A DNA stretch of 64,000 nucleotides from DASQMT01 sp963839615 (lineage in GTDB: Bacteria > Actinomycetota > Thermoleophilia > Solirubrobacterales > Solirubrobacteraceae): the NCBI GenBank assembly GCA_963839615.1, contig CAWIVY010000007.1, positions 868,001 to 932,000 of the forward strand. Direction: 5' to 3'. The notes beneath the pieces were generated by a model, which was given only the letters and a program-made list of their open reading frames with translations, ran no database searches and was not told the DNA's origin. The position numbers and the translations under genes are program-made. Shown here in pieces: positions 26,224 to 36,093 of this stretch; within the stretch, counting starts at the first letter, position 1; every line of letters starts with the position of its first letter.

Positions 26224-28155
26224 CTACGCCGCCGCGATGCTGCCACGCGGATCGAGCACCGCTGCCTGGACCCGCTCGGCGATCCGCTCCGACGTGTATC
26301 CGACCTCGGCATGGAGCAGCTTCGGCGCGCCGTGCGTGACGTACCGGTCCGGCAACCCGACGCGCAGGATGCGCGGGGCCAGGCCGCCGTCCGACAGCGC
26401 CTCCAGGACCCCGCTCCCGAAGCCGCCCAGGAGCACGCCCTCCTCGACCGTGACGAGCAGCTCGTGCTCGGCGGCGAGCTGGGCGAGCAGGCCGGTGTCG
26501 AGCGGCTTGGCGAAGCGGGCGTCGGCGACGGTGACGTCCAGCCCGCCCTCGGCGAGCAGGTCGGCCGCCCCGAGCGCCTTGCCGACGCCGGTCCCGTAGC
26601 CGACGAGCGCCACGCGCTCGCCCTCGCGCAGGATCTCCCCCGTGCCGATCTCGAGCAGCTCCGGGGCGGACGGGAGCGGCACCCCGACGCCCTCGCCGCG
26701 GGGATAGCGCATGCCGACCGGCCCGCCGTCGTGGCGCAGCGCCGTGTGGAGCATGTGCACCAGCATCGCCTCGTCGCGCGGCGCCATCAGCGTCATGTTC
26801 GGGAGGCAGCGCAGGTAGGCGATGTCGAACGCGCCATGGTGCGTCGGGCCGTCGTCGCCGACGAGTCCGGCGCGATCCATCGCGATCACGACGGGGAGCT
26901 GCTGGAGGCAGACGTCGTGGACGATCTGGTCGTACGCGCGCTGCAGGAACGTCGAGTAGATCGCGGCGACGGGGCGCGCGCCCTGCAGCGCCAGCCCGGC
27001 CGCGAACAGCAGCGCCTGCTGCTCGGCGATGCCGACGTCGAAGTAGCGCTCGGGCATCGCCTTCTGGAGCAGGCTGAGCCCGGTGCCGGAGTTCATCGCC
27101 GCCGTGATCCCGACCACGCGGCTGTCGCGCTCGCACTCGGCCACCAGCGCCTGGCCGAAGACCTGGGTGTACTGCGGCGGCGCCGCCGGCTTGGAAGCCG
27201 GCCGGGACGGAGCCGGCATGCGCTTGGCGATCGAGTTGGGCTTCGCGGCATGCCACTTCTCCATGCCCTCGAGGCCGCCGTCCTCGGCCGGCGAGAAGCC
27301 CTTGCCCTTGACGGTCGCGCAGTGCACGACGACCGGCCGCTCGGCCTCGAAGGCTGCGCGCAGGGCGCGGCGCAGGCCGCGGATGTCATGGCCGTCGATG
27401 ACGCCCATGTAGGCCCAGTCGAGCTCCTCCCAGAACAGCCCGGGCGCCCAGAACGCCTTGATCGACTCCTTCAGCTGCGGGCCGAGCCGCTCGAACGCCG
27501 AACCGATGCCGGCCGGCAGCTTGGTGAGCTTCTCCTCGACGCCCTCGCGCGCCTTCCAGAGCCCGGGCTCCAGCCGCACGCGGTTGAAGTAGCGCGAAAG
27601 GGCGCCGACGTTCGGCGCGATCGACATGCCGTTGTCGTTGAGGATCACGACGAGCGGCGTGCCGAGCCCGCCCGCCTGGTGGATCGCCTCGAACGCCACG
27701 CCGCCGGTCATCGCGCCGTCGCCGATCACCGCGACGACCTTGCCGTCGATCCCGTCGCCGCGGCGCATCGCCTCCTTGATCCCGACGCCGTACCCGATCG
27801 AGGTCGACGCGTGACCGGCGCCCATCGTGTCGTGCTCGGACTCGTGGATCGCGCAGAACGGTGCCAGGCCGCCGTACTTGCGGATCGTGCCCAGCTCGTT
27901 GCGGCGGCCGGTGAGGATCTTGTGCGGATAGGCCTGGTGGCCGACGTCCCAGAGGATCTTGTCCGTCGGCGAGTCCAGCAGCGAGTGCAGGGCGACGGCG
28001 ATCTCGCACGTGCCGAGGTTGGCGCCGAAATGCCCGCCGATCTCCCCCACCGTGTCGATCAGCAGCTCGCGCACCTCCTGGGCCACCTGCGTGAGCTCGT
28101 CGTCCGAGAGCGGATGCAGGTCCTGGGGGCGGTCGATGCGGTCGAGGAGTGTCAT
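26224..28155 (-). CDS. dxs: 1-deoxy-D-xylulose-5-phosphate synthase
   Basis: 643 residues, thiamine-diphosphate transketolase family. HFGANLGTCEIAVALH, DVGHQAYPHKILTGR, GAGHASTSIGYGVG, GDGAMTGGVAFEA (ThDP/Mg site GDG...N) and the pyrimidine part DVGIAEQQALLFAAGLA are all present, with a C-terminal transketolase domain. It makes DXP, the first step of the MEP isoprenoid pathway. It overlaps ispA by 4 bp, so chain precursors and prenyl synthase are made together. Confidence 0.96.
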   Translation of the reverse strand: MTLLDRIDRPQDLHPLSDDELTQVAQEVRELLIDTVGEIGGHFGANLGTCEIAVALHSLLDSPTDKILWDVGHQAYPHKILTGRRNELGTIRKYGGLAPFCAIHESEHDTMGAGHASTSIGYGVGIKEAMRRGDGIDGKVVAVIGDGAMTGGVAFEAIHQAGGLGTPLVVILNDNGMSIAPNVGALSRYFNRVRLEPGLWKAREGVEEKLTKLPAGIGSAFERLGPQLKESIKAFWAPGLFWEELDWAYMGVIDGHDIRGLRRALRAAFEAERPVVVHCATVKGKGFSPAEDGGLEGMEKWHAAKPNSIAKRMPAPSRPASKPAAPPQYTQVFGQALVAECERDSRVVGITAAMNSGTGLSLLQKAMPERYFDVGIAEQQALLFAAGLALQGARPVAAIYSTFLQRAYDQIVHDVCLQQLPVVIAMDRAGLVGDDGPTHHGAFDIAYLRCLPNMTLMAPRDEAMLVHMLHTALRHDGGPVGMRYPRGEGVGVPLPSAPELLEIGTGEILREGERVALVGYGTGVGKALGAADLLAEGGLDVTVADARFAKPLDTGLLAQLAAEHELLVTVEEGVLLGGFGSGVLEALSDGGLAPRILRVGLPDRYVTHGAPKLLHAEVGYTSERIAERVQAAVLDPRGSIAAA

Positions 28156-29075
28156 CTGGTCCGGGTGGCGATGAAGTCGGTGATCTGCTCGAGCTCGGCG
28201 GCTCCCGAGCCTGCGGTGGAGCTGCTCAGCGCCGCGCGCGCCTTGTCGTGTGATTCCGCTGCCATTGTGCGGGCCCCGTCGAGCCCGTAGCGGGTCACAT
28301 AGGTGAGCTTGCCATGCCGCTCATCCGAGCCCTGCGGCTTGCCGAGCGCCGCGTCGGTCCCGGTCACGTCGAGGATGTCGTCGACGATCTGGAACAGCAC
28401 ACCCAGTTCTGCAGCGAACGCACGGAAGCCCGAGAGTGTAGGAGATGGGTCGCGCTCGCCCGTGAGCAGCAGCACGCACTCGACCGATGCTCCGATCAGC
28501 TTGCCGGTCTTGAGCTCGTGCAGCCGGCGCAGGTCCGTCTCGCCGGTCTCGGCCATACCGCGCACGTCGATGTACTGCCCGCCGACCATCCCGTTGACGC
28601 CCGTCGCGTCGGCGAGCTCGCAGACGGCGGCGAGGACCGCGGCGGGGTCGCCCTCCTGCGCGTGCACGAGGTGGCGGAAAGCCTCCGCGTACAGGCCGTC
28701 GCCCGCGAGGATCGCGACGTCCTCGCCGAAACGGACGTGACAGGTCGGCCGCCCGCGCCGGAGGTCGTCGTCGTCCATCGCCGGCAGGTCGTCGTGGATC
28801 AGCGAGTAGGTGTGGATCAGCTCGAGCGACGCGGCGACCGGCAGGAACTCCCGTGGCTCGCGCCCGAGCGCGAGCGCGGTGGCGAGCGCGAGCACCGGGC
28901 GGATCCGCTTGCCGCCCGCGAGCAGCGAGTAGCGCATCGCCTCCTCGAGGCCGGCGGCGGCCGGCTCGCGCGCGAACGTGAGCCCGCCCAGATACTCCTC
29001 GAACTGCGCGCGCAGGTGGTCGGGGTAGCCCGCCTCGGCAGGCCCGCCGGCGCCCACGTGCTCGCGGGTGCTCAC
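28152..29075 (-). CDS. ispA: Polyprenyl (farnesyl/geranylgeranyl) diphosphate synthase
   Basis: 307 residues. The first Asp-rich motif is LIHDDLPAMDDDDLRRGRPT and the second FQIVDDILDVTG; GGKRIRPVL binds IPP. The spacing (DDxxD with two inserted residues) fits short-chain IspA-like enzymes. The product chain length cannot be fixed by eye. The GTG start at 29075 overlaps the xseB stop. Confidence 0.93.
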   Translation of the reverse strand: MSTREHVGAGGPAEAGYPDHLRAQFEEYLGGLTFAREPAAAGLEEAMRYSLLAGGKRIRPVLALATALALGREPREFLPVAASLELIHTYSLIHDDLPAMDDDDLRRGRPTCHVRFGEDVAILAGDGLYAEAFRHLVHAQEGDPAAVLAAVCELADATGVNGMVGGQYIDVRGMAETGETDLRRLHELKTGKLIGASVECVLLLTGERDPSPTLSGFRAFAAELGVLFQIVDDILDVTGTDAALGKPQGSDERHGKLTYVTRYGLDGARTMAAESHDKARAALSSSTAGSGAAELEQITDFIATRTR

Positions 29076-29284
29076 GATCCGAGCGCGAGCTGCCCGGGCG
29101 CCGGCGCACCACCGCCCTCGGCGGTGCGCACGCGCCGGTCGAGCTCCGCGCCGGCCTCGGATGCCAGCCGCGCGCACTCGTCGACGAGCGAGGCGGCGCG
29201 CTCGGGCGCCAGCTCGCCCGCGCGCAGCTCGGCCGCTGCGTGCTCGAGCCGGGTGACGAGCTCGTCCAGACGCGTATCAGGCAT
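29072..29284 (-). CDS. xseB: Exodeoxyribonuclease VII small subunit (probable)
   Basis: About 70 residues in two helices (RLDELVTRLEHAAAELRAGELAPERAASLVDECARLASEA), matching the XseB pattern of an amphipathic helix, L-E-x-G-E/D-L turn and second helix. It would pair with XseA to degrade single-stranded DNA. XseA is not in the window. The ATG at 29284 is used; it overlaps nusB by 8 bp. The order nusB-xseB-ispA-dxs supports the call. Confidence 0.7.
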   Translation of the reverse strand: MPDTRLDELVTRLEHAAAELRAGELAPERAASLVDECARLASEAGAELDRRVRTAEGGGAPAPGQLALGS

Positions 29285-29693
29285 GCGACGCCCCATTCTC
29301 GCGCACGGAGCGCAGCGCCGCCGCCAGGATGCCGTTGACGAAGCCCGCGGCCTGGGCCGCGCAGAACTCCTTCGCGGTGTCGACCGCCTCGGAGATCGCC
29401 CCCTCGGGCGGGATCGGGCGCTCGCCCTCGATCAGGTCGGGGTGGAGCATCTCGAGCAGCGCGACGCGCATGATCGCGCGCTCCAGCGGTGCGATCCGCT
29501 CCAGCGTCCAGCCATCGGCATGGCGCGCGATCCGGGCGTCGAGATCCTCCTGGTAGTCCGACGTGGCGTGCGCGAGCGCGCGGGTGAAGCCGGCGGCGTC
29601 GCGCTCGAACAGGTCGTCGAGCGAGCGGCCGGTCAGCTCGTGCTGGTAGAGCGCGAAGACGGCGGCACGGCGCTGGTCGGAGCGGCGGGACAC
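29277..29693 (-). CDS. nusB: Transcription antitermination factor NusB
   Basis: 138 residues, all-helical. It starts RRSDQRRAAVFALYQHEL, with WTLERIAPLERAIMRVALLEML and PEGAISEAVDTAKEFCAAQAAGFVNGILAA being the conserved core. It binds boxA RNA with NusE during rRNA transcription. The GTG at 29693 shares a base with the efp stop (TAGTG). The much longer upstream open frame runs antisense through efp and is discarded. Confidence 0.93.
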   Translation of the reverse strand: MSRRSDQRRAAVFALYQHELTGRSLDDLFERDAAGFTRALAHATSDYQEDLDARIARHADGWTLERIAPLERAIMRVALLEMLHPDLIEGERPIPPEGAISEAVDTAKEFCAAQAAGFVNGILAAALRSVRENGASHA

Positions 29694-30256
29694 TACGCGC
29701 GCGACATGTACGAGCCCGACCGCGTGTCGACCTTGACCCGATCGCCGATGTTGACGAACAAGGGCACGTTGACGGTCGCGCCGGTCTCCAGCGTCGCGGG
29801 CTTGTTGCCGCCACCGGAGGCGGTGTCGCCGCGCACGCCCGGCTCGGTGTGCGTGACCTCGAGCTCGACGGAGGCCGCGAGCTGGAGGTCGGAGGGCTGA
29901 TCGTCGATGAACAGCAGGTCGACCGACTCGTTCGGCCGGATCCACTTCAGCGGTTCCTCGAGCGTGCGCTCGGAGATCGCGAGCTGCTCGTAGGACTCCT
30001 CGTCCATGAAGTGCGCGTCGGTCCCGTCGGCGTAGAGGAACTGCATCTTGCGCGCCTCGGTCCGGACCGAGCGGAACTTCTCCCCCGCGCGGAACGTGCG
30101 GTCGATCACGGCGCCGTCGGCGGTGCGGCGCAGCTTGGTGCGCACGAAGGCGCCGCCTTTGCCGGGCTTCACGTGCTGGAACTCGAGGATCTTGAAGATC
30201 GTGCCCTCGACCTCGATGTGATTCCCGTTCTTGAACTGGTTCGTGGAAATAGTCAT
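29693..30256 (-). CDS. efp: Translation elongation factor P
   Basis: 187 residues, three OB/KOW domains. HVKPGKGGAFVRTKLRR carries the loop Lys (K33) that reaches the ribosome P site. The C-terminus has GDRVKVDTRSGSYMSRA. It relieves stalling at polyproline. The N-terminus reads MTISTNQFKNG. A near copy of its first codons recurs at 45900-45920 as MISTNQF, suggesting that an element inserted at this gene's 5' end. Confidence 0.96.
   Translation of the reverse strand: MTISTNQFKNGNHIEVEGTIFKILEFQHVKPGKGGAFVRTKLRRTADGAVIDRTFRAGEKFRSVRTEARKMQFLYADGTDAHFMDEESYEQLAISERTLEEPLKWIRPNESVDLLFIDDQPSDLQLAASVELEVTHTEPGVRGDTASGGGNKPATLETGATVNVPLFVNIGDRVKVDTRSGSYMSRA
30233..30247. repeat. Putative attachment site, efp side
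   Basis: GAACTGGTTCGTGGA lies inside the efp 5' coding region (codons for STNQF). The same 15 bases occur at 45900-45914. The serine recombinase starts about 90 bp away, as expected for an integrase next to its attachment site. Serine integrases usually use short cores, so which bases are the crossover is unknown. Confidence 0.5.
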
Positions 30257-30335
30257 ATTGGGATCCGATGGCCTCGCCCCTGAAAAGCGTCGGGGAGAGC
30301 GTAGACGGCGGCTGTTCGAGGAGGCTCGCCGGGTC

Positions 30336-31824
30336 GTGACTCGTCACAGGGTCGACGGCTACGTGAGAGTGTCGCGCATCGGTGGCCGCGCCGGTGACGG
30401 CTACATCTCGCCCGAGGTACAGCGCGAGCAGATCGAGGCGTTCGCTTCGCTCATGGGCGTCGAGATCGATGCGTGGCACGACGACCAGGACTACTCGGGC
30501 GGCAACGTCGACCGCCCGGGGTTCCTCGAGGTGATCCGGCGGATCGAGTCCGGCGAGACCGGCGGGGTGATCGTCGCGCGCATCGATCGCTTCGCTCGCT
30601 CGGCGCCGGACGGTGGCGCGATGGTGCGGCGGATCCTGGGCGCGGACGCGATCTTCGCCTCGGCGCAGGAGCGGATCGACCCGACGACCGACTTCGGCAA
30701 GGCGATGCTGAACATCATGTTCGTGATGGCCGAGCTTCAGCTCGACCAGCTCAAGTCCGGGTGGAAGACGGCGAAGGGGCGTGCGATCGGCCGCGGGGCA
30801 CATATCGGGCCGACGCCGTTCGGCTACCTGCGGGTGCCGCGAGGGCAGGAGGGCTCAGGGACGCTGATTCCCGATCCGGCTCGCGGGCCCGCTGTCACGA
30901 AGCTGTTCCGCCACGCAGCCTCAGGCGTGGGCGTGAGCGAACTGGCGCGCTATATGGACGAGATCTCGCCACGCAGCGACGGCGGGCTCTGGACAACGTC
31001 CTCGATCGGGCATCTGCTCGCGAACCGCGTCTACCTGGGCGAGGTCGCGTACGGTTCGGACGACCGGCCGCTGCGAAACCCGCGCGCGCACGAGCCGCTC
31101 GTCGATGCCGCGACCTGGCAGTCCGCGCAGCGCGAGCGCCGCCCGTACAAGAAGACGAGGTACTCCCTACGTGCTGTCCGGTCTCGTCCGCTGCGCCGCG
31201 TGCAGGTACGTGATGGCCGGCGGGCCGGGCGGGACGAGCGGCCAGCTGCGGGTGTATCGCTGCCAGGGCCGCCACGGCGGCGGCAAGTGCCCGGCGCCTT
31301 CGATGGTCGCGGCCGGGCGCCTCGAAGCTTGGGTCATCGACCAGGTGGAGGCGCTGCTCGCCGGCAGCGAGGTCCGCGCCGAACGGGCGGCGGATACACC
31401 CGAGCTCGCCGACGCCGTTCACGCCGCCGAAGCGGAGCTCGACGCGTTCATGCTCGACCTCGCGAACCGCGAGCGCTACGGATCGCGGTACGACACCTAT
31501 CTCGACGCCCGACTCCGTGCACTCGAGGATGCCGAGGCGGCGTACCAAGCGGCCACGTCACGCGCCGAACCGCCACCGCTCGCGCCACTGACCTGGGAGG
31601 AGCTGTCGCACGACGAGCTCCACACGATCGTCGCCGGCGCGATCGACGCCGTGTTCCTACGCCGCACGCCGAAACGAGGCGCGCCCGTCAGCGATCGTGC
31701 CAGTATCTCCTGGCGCGGGCAGGGAGAAGACGACCTCCCCGGCAAGGGGCGCCCCGTCGCGCCCATCCGCCCGTTCGCGTGGCCCGACGAACGCAAGGCT
31801 GCACGCCGGAAGGTGTCTGCGTAG
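30336..31824 (+). pseudogene. Large serine recombinase/integrase, frameshifted
   Basis: The resolvase domain starts VDGYVRVSRIGGRAG with the catalytic Ser in YVRVS, then VQREQIEAFASLMGVEI, DYSGGNVDRPGF and VARIDRFARSAPDGG. A recombinase domain follows (GPTPFGYLRVP, ISPRSDGGLWTTSSIGHLLANRVYLGE). After RPYKKTRYS the frame changes at about 31165. The zinc-ribbon and coiled-coil part continues as YVLSGLVRCAACRYVMAGGPG, then Glu/Ala-rich helix, to 31824. Either a base was gained or two were lost in the C run. The GTG at 30336 is a best guess for the start. It probably mobilised the region to 45.9 kb. Confidence 0.85.
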
Positions 31825-32806
31825 GACTCGCAGCACTTCGATCGCGGCGCCGGCACGGGCTGCCGCGAGAGGATCTCCCGGCCGCCGGCACGCCGGCAAG
31901 TCGAACTGCAGCTGCACCCTCTGTAGACGGACGCCGCGCAGTCGCCGGTTGGCATGCAGCCGAGAAGGTGCTGCGCGGCCCCGCGCTTTCTCCGGCGTCC
32001 GCCCTGCTCCCGGGGGAACGGACACGAGCTGTCAGTGCGTAGCTGCTGCCTTTCTACGAGGCTGTTGCACAAAGCCGGCGAGAGCGACGCACCAGCGCTC
32101 CAAGCGGCCTTAGCCGCCAACGCCCTCACCGACGAAACAAGGCCGAGCTTCTACACCACTTCCCGGGACTTGACTGACTTTGGGGAACCTACGCCGTTGC
32201 CTTGACGGCTCTTCGGCGATTTACAGCAGTTGGGGGACGCGACCGACGATGTCCGCACCTCCGCAATCGCCGACAGAAGCGAGCGTGAGCTGGTCGTCAG
32301 TCGACGCGCTCGGAGCTCGTCCCATGCGAGCGTCCGACCAGGCTCGCCGGAGACGACCGCTTCCACGGGAAGCAGCAGCGCGCCGGTCGATCGGGCTCAG
32401 CGGTGCGCACCGCTCAGTTGCATGGAGCTCGATAGCGAGGGTTGCGCTGCTCCCTTTGTCGCTTCTATGTCAAGAAGTTGATGGGTGGGGAGTCGTTCCC
32501 GGCGCCGGGTGGGGCGGTTCCCGATTGGCTCCTAGCGACGCTATAGCAGTTCACTTCGACGCGTCATGCCGCGCCTTGAGCCGCGCGGATCGAACCGTCG
32601 CACCGCTCATGCACACCGGCCGGCGCCAAGCCACACCGCTTGCGCTTTCGCCTGGAGGCAGTCGCGACGTAGCGACGCGCAGGCGCCGCTCCCTTTGCCT
32701 CATTGCGGCACGCCGAGGGCGGGCAACGCGATGAGCCAGCGACTGCTGGCGCTGACCCGCGCGGGCTGTGCGGCCCGCGCGGGCTTGACCGCCGGCTCGC
32801 GGTCTA
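31825..32806. other. Gene-free stretch with no convincing coding
   Basis: Almost 1 kb after the recombinase without a credible gene. Several frames are open, but their products are Arg/Ser-rich and lack family features. Around 32153-32180 the sequence TACACCACTTCCCGGGACTT resembles the outer end of IS256-type elements as I remember them, which could mark a lost insertion sequence. This is weak. Base composition is more mixed than in the flanking housekeeping genes. Confidence 0.5.
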
Positions 32807-33997
32807 CTAGCGGCTGAGCACGCGCGCGACGGCCGAGCCGACCAGCACGCCGAGCGCGATCGCCACGATCACCGCGATCGCGCCCGAGGCGGTGACGAAG
32901 CCGTCGCCGGTGTCGGTCGCGATCTGCGTCGTGCCGATCAGGCCGAGGCTGCCCGGCACGAGCAGCCAGAACGAAGGCAGGAAGACGACGAGGCTCGGCG
33001 GCCCGCCGCGCCACTGGACGATCGCCGCGCCGAGCGCCGCCGTCAGGCCGCCCGCGAAGCCGCCGAACGCGGCGCCGTAGGCCTCCTGGCCGCCGGTCTG
33101 GGCGAGGAACGTCAGCGCGAGCAGGCCGAGGATGAACGGCAGCACCGCGGCCGGAGCGCTGAGATTCAGGCAGACCCCGACGCCGAGCAGCACGAGACCG
33201 ACCCACGGCGCCCACGCGCCGAGCTCATCGACCCGCACGTTCGCCAGCTCTTGGGCGGGCAGGCCGATCACGCGCGCGGCGGCCAGGATGCCGGCGCTGA
33301 ACAGCAGCAGCTGGACCGTGCCGAAGACGAGCCGGGACGTGCCGGCGACCATCGCGCCCGCGGCGAGCTCGGACATTCCGGTGACGATCAGCGCGCCCGG
33401 CAGCAGCACCGCGAGCGGCGGCAGCAACGTCCGCAGCGGGCCCTCGAGCAGGTCGTGGTCAGCGGCGAGGAAGACCGCGCAGCCGACGAGGAACGCCGCC
33501 ACGACCGGCAGCAGCGGGAGCGCGAGCTTCGAGCGCGCGGCGACCTCGATCAGCACCGCCACCAGCACGCTGCACAGCACGCCCGCGAGCAGGTTCGCCG
33601 GTGCGGGCTGCAGGATCAGGCCGATTCCGGCGGAGACGGGGATCAGCCCCGCCGCGACCGCCCAGCGCGGGAGCAGCGGAGCGGCGGCCAGCACGCCGTC
33701 GAGGCGGGTCACCGCCTCGTCCGGCCCGCAGGTTCGGTTCAGCACGGCGTCGACGATCCGAGCGACCGCCGCCGACTGGTCGAACCGCAGCGGCACGCCG
33801 ACGGCGCGGAAGCCGGTGGCGTCCTCGCCGTCGAGCGAGACGAACAGCCCGGTGGGGGTCGCCGCGCACTGCACGTCGTCCTCCCCCAGCGCCCGGCCGA
33901 TCCGCCGCAACTCGGATTCGACCTCGTCGACCGGCCGCCCGCTCGCCAGCCCGGCGGTGCCGAGCGCCAGCAGACAGCGCCGAATCGACGTCGACAT
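32807..33997 (-). CDS. Threonine/serine exporter family (ThrE-like) membrane protein
   Basis: 396 residues. A soluble N-terminal domain (residues 1-115, LASGRPVDEVESELRRIGRALG) is followed by about ten hydrophobic segments, the DUF1212/ThrE plus ThrE_2 arrangement. Examples are AVLIEVAARSKLALPLLPVVAAFLVG and LPGALIVTGMSELAAGAMVAG. Characterised members export threonine and serine. The ATG at 33997 is used. Upstream in-frame sequence is Arg/Ser-rich and not conserved-looking. Confidence 0.85.
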   Translation of the reverse strand: MSTSIRRCLLALGTAGLASGRPVDEVESELRRIGRALGEDDVQCAATPTGLFVSLDGEDATGFRAVGVPLRFDQSAAVARIVDAVLNRTCGPDEAVTRLDGVLAAAPLLPRWAVAAGLIPVSAGIGLILQPAPANLLAGVLCSVLVAVLIEVAARSKLALPLLPVVAAFLVGCAVFLAADHDLLEGPLRTLLPPLAVLLPGALIVTGMSELAAGAMVAGTSRLVFGTVQLLLFSAGILAAARVIGLPAQELANVRVDELGAWAPWVGLVLLGVGVCLNLSAPAAVLPFILGLLALTFLAQTGGQEAYGAAFGGFAGGLTAALGAAIVQWRGGPPSLVVFLPSFWLLVPGSLGLIGTTQIATDTGDGFVTASGAIAVIVAIALGVLVGSAVARVLSR

Positions 33998-34479
33998 CGC
34001 CGGGAGTGTGACTGAAGATCGGCTCGAAGCGGCCGAACAAACGGGCGATGATGAACGCGCTCGCACGCACGGTGAAGATGGGTCTTCGCCACCGCCTTCC
34101 TGGCCGCGGGCCTCGCCCTCGGCGGCGAGCTGGTCGCCCGTCGGCGCGCTGATGGCCGCCGCCTGCTTCCTCGGCGCCGTCGCATAGTCCGAACGGCGAC
34201 CCAAGTAGACCTGTCGCTCGTCGTCGCCGGAGCAACGAAGCACTCCGCGGCCGAGTTCTCCTTTCGCCTGCCAGGAGCACTCGAGCCTTAGCCTCGCCGA
34301 GTGTCGCTTAGCGCGAGGAGCGGGCGTCCTGTGATCGATGTTCAGAGTCGTCGTGACGCGCTGACCGGGATCATCGGCGCACTCTGCGGGCTACTCGCTA
34401 CCGCCGGGTTCCTGGCTGGAGATCTGGACGAGGACAGGCGGCGAGGAAGTCGTCAGCTTCCCCGCCGCCGGTCGCCGCG

Positions 34480-35044
34480 TCACGGCGCGAGCGACCTGTC
34501 TACGGGGACCATCGGCGCGCGACGTGAGTGGACCGTGTCGATGATCTCTGTGTTGTCGATGCCCTGGAGGTAGACCGAGGTGATGCCGAGGTTGGTGTGG
34601 CCGAGCTGGCGCTGGATGACGATCAGCGGCACGCCCTCGCGGGCCATCACGACGGCGTGCGCGTGGCGCAGTTGGTGCGGCGCAAACCGCCGCCGCACGC
34701 CGGCCTCGCGCGCGACGCGGCGCAGCTCCGAGCAGGCGGCGGCGGCCGCCCTTGCCGCGCCGCACCAGCAGCGACCCGCGGCGCGCGTCCAGGTCGGCCT
34801 CGGCGAGCGCGAGCGCCTCACAGATCCGCAGCCCGGCGCGCCACAGCACGACGATCAGGCCGCGCAGCCGGCGGCCGTGGACGCCGTCGCCGGCGCGGCG
34901 CATCACGGCGACAATCTCCTCGATCGTGGGTGGGTCGGCGGGGTAGCGCATCCCCTTGTTGCGCGGCGGCCGACCCGCGTGAAACTCCGGCATCGTGGCG
35001 GGTGAGCGACGGCGGCCGGCGGCATCGAGCATCAGCTCGGACAT
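34480..35044 (-). pseudogene. Tyrosine recombinase/integrase remnant with frameshift and internal loss
   Basis: The N-terminal part starts MSELMLDAAGRRRSPATMPE at 35044 after GAGGAG. It continues through LRGLIVVLWRAGLRICEALALAEADLD (catalytic Arg) to LLVRRGKGGRRR. The C-terminal part is in another frame: ELRRVAREAGVRRRFAPHQLRHAHAVVMA (H-x-x-R), QRQLGHTNLGITSVYLQ (His and Tyr). The stretch usually found between them, some 40 residues by memory of the family, is missing, so this is real loss and not only a base error. It is the second broken recombinase in the island. Confidence 0.8.
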
Positions 35045-35367
35045 GACCACTCCTCGGGCGTTCGGTGACGCACCGAGACTGCCCCTCGCCGCGAGCGGTG
35101 CGCCCGCAGCCCAATGCCACCGCCGCGCACGTAGAAAGCGGCACTTCGTGAGCTCGCACGCGGCCTCGATTCGCGCCACCTAGCAAAAAGCAGCAGCGAG
35201 TCTCCCGCGCGACTACGGACGCCCGGGACGCCGATCCGCATGGAAGGCGACAATAGATCCGTGCGGCGTGGAGGCGGCAGTAGGCGTTAGGTCGAGCAAC
35301 GACGTCGCTGGAGAGAACCCGTTCCTCGGTCCGCCTGCTGTGAAGCTGGTGGGTAGCAGTAGGGACG

Positions 35368-35652
35368 CTATGCCGGCGCGCCGAGAGCATCGTTCACGAG
35401 TCGGTCTGCCTCGGCGTTCTGCTCCCGGGGCACCCAGCTAATGCGGAAGCTCTGGAACTGAGCGACGAGGCTCCTCGCCTCTTCGTACAGCTCCTTGAGA
35501 TGTGCTTGTCGCACGGCGGAGACACCATTTACTTGGTCCACCACGAGCTCAGAGTCCATGTAAACCCGGATTCGCTGGACCCCGTACTCGCGCGCGAGCT
35601 TCAAGCCCTCGATCGTGTAGGAGGTCGCACTCTGCCTGTGCGAGGAACTCAC
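35368..35652 (-). pseudogene. RNase H-like protein fragment
   Basis: The frame has TSYTIEGLKLAREYGVQRIRVYMDSELVVDQVNG, typical of the RNase HI-like fold (catalytic Asp in MDSELVV), and ISWVPREQNAEADRLVNDAL, the last conserved His/Asp region. The first 50 or so residues, with the first catalytic Asp, are absent. The fragment begins exactly where the truncated serine hydrolase breaks off, so an illegitimate join is likely. Confidence 0.7.
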
Positions 35653-36079
35653 GGTCCTCGCTGTAGCTGAAGAGCCCGCTCGTGTGGTTCATGAGCTGGC
35701 GCACGGTGATGCCTGCCCCGTTCGGGACGAGCCCTGGCAGCCAGCGCTCGACCGTGTCCTCGAGCCCGAGCTTTCCCTCGCCGACGAGCTGGAGCACGAT
35801 CGTGGCGACGAAGGTCTTGGTGACGCTCCCGACGCGGAAGCGGTCGCTCGCGCGCATCGGCGTCCTGGGCTTCAGGTTGCCGTGGCCGCTGGTGAGGCGG
35901 ATCGTGCGGTCGCCGTCGCGGACGAGCGCGACCGCGCCGGGTGCGCCGGCAGCGACAAGCTCGTCGCGGGCACGCTGGAGCTTTGAGTCGCCCGCGACTG
36001 CGGGCTGGGGCTGTGCGCTCGCCGACACGGCCAGGGCCGCGCCGACGACGATCAGGCCGAGGGTCGGGACCTTCCGCAT
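35646..36079 (-). pseudogene. Truncated serine hydrolase (beta-lactamase family), second copy
   Basis: The signal peptide starts MRKVPTLGLIVVGAALAVSA, then a body that is a close copy of the neighbouring full-length hydrolase: TSGHGNLKPRTPMRASDRFR and VGSVTKTFVAT with the S-x-x-K site. Homology stops after GLFSYSEDREF at about 35645, and the reading frame runs into unrelated sequence. It is a tandem duplicate that lost its C-terminal two thirds. Confidence 0.82.
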
Positions 36080-36093
36080 CGCGGGTTCCTTCC

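Noticed and set aside
32150..32200. End of an IS256-type insertion sequence
   Set aside because: Only a short resemblance from memory (TACACCACTTCCCGGGACTT); no transposase or second end is visible.
32180..32734. Plus-strand 184-codon ORF in the island
   Set aside because: No ribosome-binding site, Ser/Arg-rich product, no family feature.
34100..34190. Remnant of a short membrane protein (FLAAGLALGGELV)
   Set aside because: Needs a frameshift, has no start and no family match, and could be shadow coding.
34301..34573. Plus-strand 90-codon ORF with a short hydrophobic stretch
   Set aside because: Overlaps the integrase remnant and turns Arg-rich; no support beyond being open.
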